From: Tieghemiomyces parasiticus
Lineage: Eukaryota; Kickxellomycota; Dimargaritomycetes; Dimargaritales; Dimargaritaceae
Length of the DNA stretch: 64,000 nucleotides
Assembly (NCBI GenBank): GCA_027575765.1
Contig: JANBPT010000096.1
Location: forward strand, 1 to 64,000
Direction of reading: 5' to 3'
Below, in pieces: positions 21,022-32,000 of this stretch; position 1 is the first letter of the stretch; each line of letters starts with the position of its first letter. The translations under genes were made by a program, and so were the position numbers. The notes beneath the pieces are model-generated. The model searched no databases. It worked only from the letters and a program-made list of their open reading frames with translations, and was not told where the DNA came from.

Positions 21022-21986
21022 TATATAGTCAGAATACGCATAATCAAAATAACAGATGAAGGGAAACTGAGACACTGCGAGATTAGGGCTGGTGTAATTA
21101 ACGACAACCTTAAACGGGGGGGGTAAGGAATTGTTCAGGACGACCTTAAATAATCTATACGCTCAAAAAAGTGGGATGGATTCTCACTCGGTTTTATCTA
21201 CGTTGCACTGTCCCGCCCAGGTCCACGTCGAGTTGTTGGCTCCCATGGAGGTGGGGAGGGGGGGGGGAGACAGGAGGACCATGGCGACCACCCGGCCCTC
21301 GTCCTGTGAATGGTGCGCCGGAAAGTGGCAAGATGAACTCCTCCACTCAAACTTAAACCTCTCCTCGAAAATAAGAGTGGCAGGCCAGTGTAGCGGCGGA
21401 GAGGGAGGGGGTGCCTGTAGTTGTCACGTTTCAGAGATTAAGTCATAATTACAGGTAACCTAGGTGAAGATTGACAGAGTGTATAAAGGGGAGGGGCTCG
21501 TGTCCACTATCGTTTGTTCTTTTGATACCACTGGACCATAGACCTACCTTCAAAACCTCCTGGCAGTGCACATCAGAACTGCCCTTCACACTAGCCAGAA
21601 AATCTGCGAGCGCGGCACATCCCACTGGCACCTGTTCACTACGGAGTCATTCAATATCAACTTTGCGCTAAATCATGGCATGGTACACCGTGCCTGGTTG
21701 GCATTTGAGTGTAGACCAGGTGAATTTTGTAAATTGGGGCCACTAGGTGTAGGCGAATTAGGCACCAAAATGTTTATGCTGCAGTCGATGAATAATAAAA
21801 AAGGAGATATCCGGGTGGGGATGGATCCCACCCCCTTAAAATGGCACGATGAGAAATTGGGCCGGCTCAAACTGTCGATCCCGTATAGCATGGAGAAGAG
21901 AGGCCTAACGGCACAGGGTAGGCGTCGAGCGTAGGACGAATGTCGGCGACCCACCCGCCCCTGCAGACTACCACGTATTCTCTGCC
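21022..21986. other. Intergenic region upstream of copy A and downstream of CCT2
   Basis: About 1 kb. It holds the copy A promoter and the CCT2 3' end, and a long G-run near 21255. A plus-strand frame at 21566-21934 stays open but has no ATG start and no known domain. Confidence 0.4.
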
Positions 21987-23920
21987 TTACATGCCCGTGC
22001 GTTGACGTGGGGCGCACCGGATAATGTCGTCAACACGCAGCACCATCTCGGCGGCTTCGGCAGCGCTGAGGAGCACCTGGCGCTTGAGTTTGTAAGACTC
22101 AGTGATACCGAGGGCGCGCATGTCACCCACGATTCCCTTGTCCATATCGAGGCCGGCATTGTTCTGGTTGGCGTAGTGGGCAGCGCGGAGCTTGGCCACC
22201 AGGTCGGAGCTGTCAAACCCAGCGTTATCGGCCAGGATGGTCGGCATCTGGCGTAGGCCCTTGGCGAAGGCCTCCACGGCGATGGCGCGCTTGCCGGCCG
22301 TGGTGGCGGCCAGGGCGTCGACGGCTTTGGACATGAGAGTCTCGGCGCACCCGCCGCCCAGGACGGTACGGGGCTCCCTGACCGTCTGGGAAAGTACGCT
22401 GAGGGCGTCGTGGAGGGACCGCTCGGCCTCGTCCAGGAGCTGGGTGGTGGCTGCGCGGAGTACTACCGTGCAAGCCCGGCTGCCGGCCACCCCGGAGAAC
22501 TTAATGAGACGGTCCTCGCCAATGATGATCTCCTCGATCAGGTCGCAGTGGCCCACCTTGACCAGCTCTGGGTGATCGAACGTAGAAACAATCTCACCGC
22601 CAGTGACCAGGGCTAGGCGCTCCACACCGTCAAAGTCGGCGTGCTCGATGGCCATGATCCCTGAATCGGCGAAAAGCTGCTCGGGCCAGTTGTAGATGAG
22701 CTGGCGGTTGACAAAGCAGTTGATGCCGTGGGCCTGGATCTTTTCAACCTTAGCACGCATCTTCTCTCGCTCGGCACGCTCCAGCTCGGCCAGCTGGCCC
22801 GTGGCCTCCACCTTGAGCCGGGCGCCAAACACCTTTATCTTGTCCGTATCCATGGGCGTGTTGGCAATCAGGATGCGGGCGTTCTCGATTCGCTTAGGCT
22901 GGTTGACACCGATCTTCTTGTCCAGGATGAAGCCCTCGTCGAGGTACGAGTCTGTGAGGCGACCGCCAACCTTCTTGATGATCTGGATGTGTTCCAGGTT
23001 GGTGCTCCCACCCAGGCGTAGTACAGCGTCCACGGCCAGGTTAGCGAAGTATTCCTTATCGTGGCTCAGCACCTTCGAGCTCAAGGTGGTGCGGGCGATG
23101 TTGATCAGATCGGCGCGGAAGGCGGCCCGGTCCTGGGAGTTATCGACAGCTGCGGCCCGTAGCGCCTCATGGGCAGCGGTGGTGGCCAGACGGAAACCGT
23201 CAATGATGGTCTGCGGGTGGATTTTCTGATTGATCAGCTCTTCGGCCTGGCGCAGAAACTCGGAGGCCAGTACGCACACGGAGGTAGTGCCGTCGCCCAC
23301 CTCGTCGTCCTGGACCTTAGAAATGTTGACCAGCACCTTAGCGGCGGCGTTGTCAAGAGCGATCGACTTGAGGATAGTGGCGCCGTCATTAGTGACCAGC
23401 ATATCGCCCTTGCTGCTGGATTGCAAAATTTTATCCATGCCCTTAGGACCCAAAGTGCTCTTAACCAGGTCGCCCACGGCGATGGCACCGATGATGTTGC
23501 TCTGCAGAGAGGGGGAGAGGGTATACAAAATTGTGAGAAGGAGATACAGCAGGGTGAGCCCGTGGGTGAAGGGTGAACAGGTTTGGGAGTGACCTAGGGT
23601 GTTACCTTGAGTCTCTCGAGAAGAATACCTATCGGGCCACCCGAAATGGAAACCGGCGATGTGACTTACCAGGCGAGCATTCTCGGCACGCTCCTGCTGG
23701 GCGTTCTCACCGAAGATCTGGACGGGGCCTAGCGACTAAAGGGTGGGTATGGGATTGTTAAAGACCGAGGAAACGCATTAGGGGTTAACGATGGTGTTCG
23801 TCATTGTACATTTTGGCCGGTCCACGTTTTCTTTGCGGATGCCCCTTTCCAGCGCTGCTTGTGCATCCCAGTTCGGGAATCTGATTAGGTTCATGGATCA
23901 TTCCAAGCTGGCCTTACCAT
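21987..23920 (-). CDS. CCT2: Chaperonin CCT/TRiC subunit beta
   Basis: Three exons: 23920-23918 (ATG only), 23735-23670 and 23501-21987. Both introns are phase 0 (182 and 168 nt; donors GTAAGG and GTAAGT; acceptors TTTAG and CTGCAG). The product is 527 residues, the usual length for CCT2. CCT is the cytosolic double-ring ATP-driven folding machine for actin, tubulin and WD40 proteins. Exon 2 reads [20 protein letters not shown], matching the beta-subunit N-terminus. ATPase motifs are intact: [33 protein letters not shown] and, near the C-terminus, LGGGCAE and [16 protein letters not shown] and LGITES are also beta-type. The first exon contributes only the initiator Met. No other in-frame Met exists upstream of the conserved region, so this start is well supported. 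Confidence 0.95.
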
Positions 23921-24513
23921 TACGACGGGTTGCGTGAGTGATGAGGGTAATGTGAGTAAAGGGCTAAATGCAGTACAAACGAACGGCGAAAAAAGGGGTA
24001 GGTGGTACGGATGGCCGAAGGATGAGTAACTACCCTACGAAATGCACACCAACAGGCCTGGCGGGGCTCCAATGCTTGCTGATCAGCACCTCGGCCCAGA
24101 GCCAGCGCTCCGCCTGGCTATCTCAAGCACGGTGGGGAGATTTTTACGCCCCCATGCCTGGAACTTGGGAAATCTACTTGATAAGCCCCAAGGCGCCCCC
24201 CTTGACGTCCACAGTTTGCACTATCCTAGGCATCGGAGTGGCCGTTTTGCTGGGACGGGTGTTAAGAAGAGGCCCTCCTACTTGCTTGTAGTTATTAGCG
24301 AGTATTAAAACTGACAAGAATTATGGGGTTCTGCCCTAGAGCCTATAGTTTTATGGGTTATTATACGGAACGTACTAAAGCACCCAGGAGGCGGTTAAAG
24401 TATTAATTAGTATGGAGCGCAAAAAGAAATTATAAGAATAAAGCAACCAGCTCAGAGACCTAATGCTGCTTGAAAGGGGGGAAAAGGGACTAAAAAGCCA
24501 GAAGGCTAATTAT
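23921..24513. other. Intergenic region upstream of CCT2, downstream of copy B
   Basis: About 0.6 kb. It contains the CCT2 promoter and 5' UTR and the 3' end of copy B. No gene, repeat or RNA recognised. Confidence 0.4.
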
Positions 24514-25095
24514 TTAGACCTTAGTGACCGTGACGATATCAGTCCGGGTCACGGTCGTCGACGCGGTTGCGGTGGCCGTCTTGGTGACGGTGGCCGTAGT
24601 GGTCACGGTCGGGGTGACCGTACCGACGACGGTACTGGTGGATCCGACGGTGGTCGTCACGGTGGTCACTACGTTGGCCGTGGACGTAGATCGGGCCGTG
24701 GAGGTCACCGTGATGGCACCAGGGACATGGGTGACGGTGGCAGTAGTCGTACCGACTACAGTGGTAGCCTGGGTAATCGTCTGGGTGGCAGTTGTGGTCT
24801 TGGTGACGGTGGCAGTTTTACCATACTCAGTGGCCACGCCTTCCAGGATTGTAACGACTTGACTAATGTAATTTGGAGCATTAGTGTACACTGCGCTGAC
24901 GGGTACCGTGACGATCGATACCGTTTCGGTGACGCTAACCGTGGCGGAGGGCTGGGTAGGGCAGTAAGTCGGGCATACGGCGGCGCGACCCTGGAGTGTT
25001 TGGACAGCCCCGTCAAGGTGCTTAGCTCTATGCTGCGACTGCTGGCTCATTCCGGCCACAGCCGCCATCATAATTACAAGCGGAAGAACGCGCAT
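24514..25095 (-). CDS. Secreted Thr/Val-rich mucin-like protein without I9 domain, copy B
   Basis: Single exon, 193 residues. The start is the Met at 25095, opening a signal peptide (MRVLPLVIMMAAVAGMS). From GAVQTLQGRAAVCPTYC to the end it aligns with copy A without gaps: 494 bp (24519-25012), 14 mismatches, with 24583-24853 (271 bp) identical. Signal peptide and pro-segment are unrelated in sequence to those of copy A. Five mismatches near the 3' end all change amino acids. A TATATAT lies about 60 bases upstream. The opposite strand also stays open (24463-25200), a by-product of ACC/GTC codon repetition. The protein lacks I9 and a GPI signal. Function is unknown; a secreted or wall glycoprotein is inferred. 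Confidence 0.82.
   Translation of the reverse strand: MRVLPLVIMMAAVAGMSQQSQHRAKHLDGAVQTLQGRAAVCPTYCPTQPSATVSVTETVSIVTVPVSAVYTNAPNYISQVVTILEGVATEYGKTATVTKTTTATQTITQATTVVGTTTATVTHVPGAITVTSTARSTSTANVVTTVTTTVGSTSTVVGTVTPTVTTTATVTKTATATASTTVTRTDIVTVTKV
24519..25012 (-). repeat. Near-identical direct repeat, unit B (partner 20421-20914)
   Basis: Partner of unit A. The middle 271 bp (24583-24853) is identical to 20485-20755. Differences cluster at both ends, as expected at the margins of a conversion tract. Confidence 0.9.
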
Positions 25096-26291
25096 GGTGA
25101 AGTAGAGCAAAAGTTAAAAGGGCCACTACCGGGTGCTATTCAATTGGTAAGATATATATGGATACGGCTACAGGGTAGAGGAGCAGTGGATAACAAGTAG
25201 GACATGATATGTATCTGCACTCCGCCCGTCGACTGCCGGGCGGTGGTATTAAATAGTGCAGCCCGCTCAGTTTGCACGAGTGTTTGACCGTAGTATTTCC
25301 TTTACCTAGCCCACCTGTGTCCCCATTGCTCTCATCCCAAAAGGTAAGCTGACGGTCAGATTGGTACGTGTTTAAGTGGGTGCGTGTGGAGATGGGAACC
25401 TCGAGCAAGGGTCGACCGATCGACCGCACCATGTCAACACTCAGGTTTGGGGCGGGGGTTATTAGGAAACACCAGAAAAAGGAAACAGGCGCAGAAAGGG
25501 TGCTAGGCCACATTTATCTAGGAACCATGGGGTAAGAGCCTCCGTAGATCATTGCGTTGAACTTGGACCAACACAGGGTGTCAGTCATAGTTGACCAAAC
25601 TAAGAAACTGTAGGGTTGGCTGGCCGTTACAAGTGGATACGGGGTACATGGCAGTGTTTGCGTGCGAAGTGGGGAATGAGGTTGACCAGCGTAGTAATAG
25701 GGCCCTAATGATGATCCGAGAGTGAGGAATTCGGTCTGACGAGGGAAGCTGGTACAGTAGGGCTAGGAGAAGATCAACCCGGAGAAGGGGACCTGGGAGG
25801 CCTTCCGTGGAGTTAATGGTGGCGAAAGGGGAGGTGGGGCCCCGTTGGAGGCGGTTCCAGCTTGGACAACCAGCAAGTGGCTTCGAACGACTTGCCCTAG
25901 GCCGACATTGGCAATAGGTAGTGACGCTGTCATTGGGCTGGGTAGATATACCGAGCGAAGAGCTAGGGTTGTAGTGTAACTTAGAGCCGCCGCCATATAC
26001 AGGCGGATACAATTGCTTCAGTGGCCCGTGGTGACATCATTATTGTAATTATACTTCATAGCAGCGTCAAGACTATGTTTACGACCGTTGAAAACACAGG
26101 GGTAGGGACGAGACTTGGATAAAAAGGGGTGTGTGGGATGTAAAGGAAAGGTGGAGCGGGGATTGATAGAGTAATGGAAGCGAATGTGACGGTCACAGAA
26201 GACCGGCGGTAATGAACGGACGTGGGGGGTAGAAGATGGATAGAAGGGATTGGGTACCCCGGAGCAGCGGGTGGTAGACCCGACCGATCAC
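25096..26291. other. Intergenic region between copy B and UBC13
   Basis: About 1.2 kb. It holds the copy B promoter (a minus-strand TATTTAA is near 25250) and the UBC13 3' end. Short ORFs have no recognisable content. Confidence 0.4.
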
Positions 26292-27263
26292 TCATTTGGA
26301 GGCCGGCAGGGCGTACTGCTGGGTCCAGGCTGTGGCAGTGGCAATGGCGTCCTTCTCGTTATCCTTCCAGTGCTGGGCCACATTGTTGTCAAGCGGATCG
26401 TCCGGGTTGGGCGCGGACAGGAGGGCCTGGATGGATAGTAGCACCGTGCGCACCTGTAGGGCCGGCGACCATTTATCCTTGAGAATGTCCAGACAAATCC
26501 GGCCTAGCTTGTCAATGTTAGGGTGGTAGATCTTAGTCAGGAAGCGCACCTTGGGCGGCTCCATCGGATAGCCCTCGGGCAGAAAGAGCTCCAGTTTGAA
26601 CTCGCCACCTGGTGGATTGACAATTTGAAGGGACGGCGTAGAGAACGAAGTGGCTAGTCGTTAGTTAATCGCCCGGGAAGTCGCACTGCATCCGATGCAC
26701 CAGGTATCGAGCATTGGCTGACCTGAACGCTTGAATAGCCAGGCTCAAAGACGGTTAACGATCATCATCCATGGCCTTACCTTGAAAGGGCGACTGAGTG
26801 GGACCAGCGATAACCACGTCAAAGTACCGCAGGTTGTCCTCGTGCGGTTCGGCAATGATGCCTGGGACGGGGTCCTTGATTAGGCGCTCGATTTCCTGAG
26901 AAAGCGGTGAGGAGTAAGTAACATGATGGGTAGGTGGAGATTGGTTAGTCTGGGCAACCCAGCCGAGCTTTGGTGTCCTACGACATTTTAAAATGCGGCC
27001 CTCGTCTGCTACGGTCATGTAAGTGAGGAAATGGGCCCGCTGTGCTGGCGGGTGCTGATTCCTTAGACACAGCGTAATGGACCGACGCCAAAATAAGCCG
27101 GGCGATCCTTGCACAAGGGGGCGGAGATGCATAACGTCGTCCCGGTCTCATCCATACGGTGCGACTAGTACCCTAGTATACCATGCCGCTGCACAGCCAT
27201 ATGTGCTAGGTAAAAAGGCTACCGATGGCCTACCTTGGTGATGCGCTTCGGAAGAGCGGCCAT
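26292..27263 (-). CDS. UBC13: Ubiquitin-conjugating enzyme E2 Ubc13 (UBE2N)
   Basis: Three exons: 27263-27234, 26895-26781 and 26608-26292. Intron 1 is 338 nt, phase 0, donor GTAGGC. Intron 2 is 172 nt, phase 1, donor GTAAGG, acceptor ACCAG. The product is 153 residues, the standard Ubc13 length. With an Mms2-type partner, Ubc13 builds Lys63-linked ubiquitin chains, for example on PCNA in error-free post-replication repair. It begins [23 protein letters not shown] is at 77-79 and the catalytic Cys is at 87 (RICLDILK), the same numbering as yeast and human. Glu55, Phe57 and Arg70, which form the Mms2 interface, are kept. The RING/F-box contact Met64 and SPAL loop are kept too. The first exon is only 10 codons. 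Divergent from ARL2. Confidence 0.96.
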
Positions 27264-28014
27264 GGTGAATATCGAGTTAGGACAGCAAAGGGAAAGGATA
27301 AGTAGGTGAATTGACAGGCGGTAGAAGAAACCGCGGAGATGAGCGAAGGAATAGGGGAGGAGGAGATAGGGTAACGTGGTCAACCTGGGTGAGTTGTCAA
27401 TAGCCCGATGGGGGAGGGACAGACAAGCGCTGGGATGTCCCGCTGACCCACAAAAAAATGGAGGGCGACTTAAGGGACAACCGGACGTTTGGCCACGGGG
27501 AGGGGGGGGGGCTTGGAAAGGCGAGCTATCGTTTCTTGTCGTCAGGCCTTCTTTGGCCAGGCGTGGCCAGCGCCTACCCTTTCTCGCCCCTCCCCCCCCT
27601 TAACCACCAAGCAGCTACGGGCGTTGCCCATTAAGCTAAACGCAAATTTATTGTTGATATGTCCGTTCATAATAGACGCCACAATCGAGAAACCGCCGTG
27701 GAGCGCACCCCCGAGTCACGGCTCCACCACAGCGTACTGCTATTTTCCTGGGTATAGAGGGGGGGGGGCAGGCAGCAAGCTGCCAGGAAACTCCGCCCTC
27801 GTCGCCCCCCACCCTGTCGACCTCCTTTCACTCTCGAACCCGTCAGCCCCGACCTACCGTTCTCGCAAGTCCACCTCTGCTGCCTTTCATTCCCTTAACC
27901 CAGGCCTCTTCTTTCAGTAGTCGAACCTGCCACTCGCACTTCTACTCCCCCCCTCCCCTTCACACACACACACACACACATACCGACCGACCTAGCCTCC
28001 TCTTGCATCACCAC
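27264..28014. other. Divergent promoter region UBC13/ARL2
   Basis: About 750 bases between two divergent starts. It has purine-rich sequence next to UBC13 and pyrimidine-rich sequence next to ARL2, G/C homopolymers near 27500 and 27760, and a CA repeat just before ARL2. No gene. Confidence 0.5.
27961..27980 (+). repeat. (CA)10 microsatellite in the ARL2 5' leader
   Basis: Ten CA units, ending 34 bases upstream of the ARL2 ATG, inside the probable 5' UTR. Confidence 0.85.
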
Positions 28015-28572
28015 ATGGGCCTTCTCACGATCCTTCGCAAGAACCGGCAAAAGGAACGTGAAATGCGTCTCCTCATGCTGGGACTCGACAACGCCGGCAA
28101 GACCACCGTTCTCAAACGCATCAACGGAGAGCCCATCGACACCATTTCGCCGACCCTCGGCTTCAACATCAAAACTCTGACGTACGGCAACTACAAGCTC
28201 AACATTTGGGACATTGGCGGCCAAAAGTCCCTAAGGTCGTACTGGCGCAATTATTTCGAGGCCACCGACGGTCTGGTCTGGGTTGTGGATGCCGTCGACG
28301 CTGCCCGGTTGGACACGGACTGTCGACGGGAACTCCATGGGCTGCTCAAGGAGGAGCGGCTCGTCGGGGCGTCGTTGCTAGTCCTGGCTAATAAACAGGA
28401 TATCCAGGGCGCGCTCACGTCAGAAGAAATTGCCGACCGACTGGGTCTTGCTGAAGTCAAAACCCACCACTGGCGAATCCTGCCCTGCAGTGCCGTCACG
28501 GGCACTAACCTTCTGGACGGTATGGACTGGATTGTCAACGACATTGCATCCCGCATCTACCTGTATGACTAG
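28015..28572 (+). CDS. ARL2: ADP-ribosylation factor-like GTPase ARL2
   Basis: Single exon, 185 residues, ATG at 28015 ([20 protein letters not shown]). ARL2 (Cin4/Alp41 in yeasts) works with tubulin cofactors in alpha/beta-tubulin assembly. Motifs are intact: P-loop GLDNAGKT at 23-30, switch 1 Thr in [16 protein letters not shown] at 65-70 with the catalytic Gln, NKQD and a SAVTGTN base loop. [19 protein letters not shown] and LGFNIKTL are typical of ARL2 rather than ARF or ARL3. Gly2 is present, but ARL2 proteins are usually not myristoylated. It is convergent with the Arf-exchange-factor gene. No introns. Confidence 0.95.
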   Translation: MGLLTILRKNRQKEREMRLLMLGLDNAGKTTVLKRINGEPIDTISPTLGFNIKTLTYGNYKLNIWDIGGQKSLRSYWRNYFEATDGLVWVVDAVDAARLDTDCRRELHGLLKEERLVGASLLVLANKQDIQGALTSEEIADRLGLAEVKTHHWRILPCSAVTGTNLLDGMDWIVNDIASRIYLYD

Positions 28573-29041
28573 AATAATTATCATCATCATCACCGTTTAA
28601 ATAAGCGAGAATAAAATAATTTTGCCAAGCGATTGATTACGATTCAATGATTAAAAATGAAGGTAAAACGGTTGTCTAGTGGTAGAGACAGTAAGGGGGA
28701 GGGTACTAAACATATGAGGTTTAATTAGAGAACAACGTGACAACCAATAACATGGTATCAACGTACGCTAGTAGTGAAACAAGAAGGAGAGGGGGAGAGG
28801 GAGGAAGGACACGAAAAAAAAAAGGCGCTGGTCAATTGTAGAGAATGGGTAGAATCGAAAAAATAATAAGTAAAAGAGGGCAATTGGAGGGTACAGAAAG
28901 GGAGGAGGTGAGGTGTTGCAAGTCGAGGACATTAAACTATGGAGGCTATTAGGTTAAGGCTAATGTGATTGCAGGCAAGGCGCCCAAGTACCAACCCGCA
29001 GCGGGATGGGTCCTTGGAGAGAAGGTGAAGCGCGACCCCCT
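28573..29041. other. Convergent 3' region ARL2/EFA6-like
   Basis: About 470 bases, strongly AT- and purine-rich, with a poly-A run near 28815. An AATAAA signal is present soon after the ARL2 stop. No gene. Confidence 0.5.
28610..28615 (+). terminator. Polyadenylation signal of ARL2
   Basis: AATAAA, 38 bases after the ARL2 stop codon, in AT-rich DNA. Confidence 0.45.
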
Positions 29042-32000
29042 TTATGCCGTAACGGTGGACGGTTCCGGCGACGCACTACGTGATGTTGGCGCTTCAGCCG
29101 CCGCATATTTATCCTGGCCCGTTGGGGGGACCACCTCAGCCATGGCGTCACCAGCGCGACGTGGGGCCGACGATGGGGGACTGGGGGAGGTGATCACGAC
29201 GGCCGGCGTCGCGACGGGGGTAGGTGGTGGCATCTCGACCGGCGTAGCCGACCCACTACTCGTTTCCGTATCGCCCTTCAGCCGGGCCGAGGAAGTTCGC
29301 AAGGGAATGGTCATGATCGGGTCCGAACCCGACCGGGACGTGTTGGTCGATGAGGACCCCGCGGCGGCCACCACCGTCGCAGCATGTTCCAGACTGGTCA
29401 CGGGGAGAGAGGGGCGCTGATGAAACGACGGGGGCCGTGACAACCGCTTAGCGTTCCGGAGAGACGTGGTCCGGGCGCTCTCCGCGGCCCCCGGCCGGGT
29501 GGCGATCGCGCTCTTAAGGCAGTCGGCGTAGGTCTGATATTTGATCAGTTCACGGAGCAGGTACTGGCTCTTGCGTTCCCAATTCGAGAAGGCCTTCGTG
29601 TGGGTGGGGGTGCGAGGCGGAAACCGGCGGTCGATAGACGCCCGGAGATCCTGGTGGGCATTGAGCTGGCTTTCCAAGTGGGTAATATTCTTGAGGAGCG
29701 CCCGCAGCTGGGCGTTCTCGTCCAGGTTGGACCGGATCAGCGACGTGGCCGGCGACCGCCACTCATGGATAGCTGCGACCGGGATGGTGGGCAAAGGCAG
29801 AGAGGACAAGTGCGCCTGCGACGGTGACGAGGATGACCCGCGGCTACCCGATAGTGACTCGGCGCTCTTGGAGGCCACCTTGACGTCGGAAGCCGAGTCC
29901 ACCGCTAGAGACGTGCTCGAGTTGGCGGAGTGGTAGTGAAGGGCCGCCATGGCCGGCGACCGGGCCGACGTGGAAACCAGGGGCGGCGCGGCACTACCAC
30001 CGCCAGTATCACTAGCACTGTCGGCACCGGTGGCCACGTCGTCCTCATCGTCCTCAGGCTCGACCCAGCCGTAGTCCACGTTACAGATACCGCCCACCAG
30101 GGGCTCTTTGCTTTCGCGGGCCGCCCAGTAGTTGCAACTGGTGACCCATTCGGTGAGTTGGTCGCGGGTCTGGGTTTGGAACAAGTAGACACCGCCGTGT
30201 GGAAGCTGGATGGCGAAAACGAAGGGCCGCACGCGCGAGTAGCCTGGGGTGGGTAGGGCGTTGGTTAGACTGTGGCGCAGGGATACGTGCCCCAGTTGCA
30301 AGGCTGGGTCGGTGAGCTCACTGCCGTCGGCCTGTCCCCGCTCGGCCTTGTACATATTGAGCATACCGTGCTCAAGGACAACGACGCACTGCTTCCAGGA
30401 CCGGTTAGCGGCCTTGCGGTCACTGCGCTCCATGAGGTGCTTGCGAACTAGCACGCTGCTCTTGACGAACCGCTCATCGTAGCCCATGTGGTTGGGCACG
30501 GGCACCTCGGCGTAATCGTTGGAGTAGCCGCCTCCGCCCATCAGCAGGCTGGCGTTTAGACTGGGTGCGAACCCGTCCTGGTACCCAAAATCGTCCTCCT
30601 CGGATAGCACCACCGATGCGGAGAAGGGGTTAAACTTCTTGGAGGGCGAGAGCGAGGACACTGAGGCAGCTCGGCTACGCGTTGGGGAGGCCGCGTTGAA
30701 GCGGAGGCTGGCCAGCCGCGGCGAGGACACGCTGAACCCTGGCCGCGGGTCACCCTCGAACGGCAGGTTACCAGACGACGAGGTGAGGACGGCCGCAATC
30801 GGGGATGCCTGGGTGGAATTGCCGTGTCGGTGGGCATCGGTGCCATCTAGGGCCGCGCCGAGGGGGCCACGACGGTTGACCCCCAACCGCGGGGCACGCT
30901 GGGACCCGGGATTGGGGCCTAGTCCAGACACGGACCGGGACCGGGTGAGGCCCGACCCCGGCCCACCGACGCCCAGCGGGCCCGACCGGAACGACGATAG
31001 CGACGCCCGCGAGAGGAGCAACGCTTCGCTGGGCTGGGCCAGCTTCTGGCTTTTAATGGACCCGTATAGTTCCTTGAGCAGGGCCAGGAGGGCCGAGTGC
31101 TGAGCCGGGCCGTCGAGCGGGCCCGTGGGGGGGACTACCGTGCTTGAGCGGCTGCCGAAGGCGGCGGCGGGCAGGCCAATTCCGGTGGCATCGAAGAAGC
31201 TAAACCGCTTACCCGAGCTGGCGGTGTTGGGACCGATCTGCAGGCGAGAACGGGCGGAAGCCGGGAGTTCGGTGGTGGCGCGTTCCGTGATTGCCGGCTG
31301 ACTGCTGTTCAGGTCCTTCATGATGGGGGACAGGATAGGAGAGGTAAGGACAGACGGATCGTAAGGGCCGCTGCGGCTGCTCTCGGCCGGTGACCGCTGC
31401 GGCGGCTGCGGGTTCTCCTCGCGTTTGCGGGCGGTAATCTGGCGGCAGGTGTCGATGGTGGTCAAGGTTAGCTCCGTAAACTTGGTACGCGACAGCTTCT
31501 CGTCAGACTGGGATACGTGCAGGTCCGTGTTGAGCAATAACAGCGAGAAGACAATGGCGTAAACAATGTCCTCGTCGCTGAGCAGCGGGTGGTTCGGATT
31601 GCATTGCCAGTAGCGCCGACTAAAGTCAATCAGAATCCGGTCGATGACCTGCGACTCGCCGCGAATGAAGACGTGAGCACACAGCGAGCGGAAGGCCTCC
31701 TCGAGGGTGGTCCCACTAAAATCAAACAGGTTGAAGTAGTGGGCGCGCACGCGAGCATAGAACGGGCCGCGCTTGCCGAGGTACTCCACGTACTCCTCCG
31801 GGTGTAGGGACGAGTCTTCGTTGTGATAGAGGGTGCGGGCGGTACCAAGCGCCCGTTGGTCCATTTCGTCAGCCACGGGGTCCCGGGCTACAAAGGCCTC
31901 GATGGCCGAGGGCGTGCTGACGGACTTCTTCAGTACCGGCTGGGGACTATCGTTCAGCTCGGTGGTGGGGGCGGGGGTCGAGGCGGTGGCGGGCGGAGAG

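Noticed and set aside
21566..21934. 122-residue plus-strand frame downstream of CCT2
   Set aside because: Begins with GTG, not ATG, and has no recognisable domain or splice context.
24463..25200. 245-residue Gly/Asp/Ser-rich ORF on the plus strand opposite copy B
   Set aside because: It mirrors the ACC/GTC codon repetition of the real minus-strand gene; it has no signal peptide and runs beyond both ends of the gene without a supporting start.
28669..28690. Sequence resembling a tRNA A-box
   Set aside because: No B-box or cloverleaf follows at the right distance.
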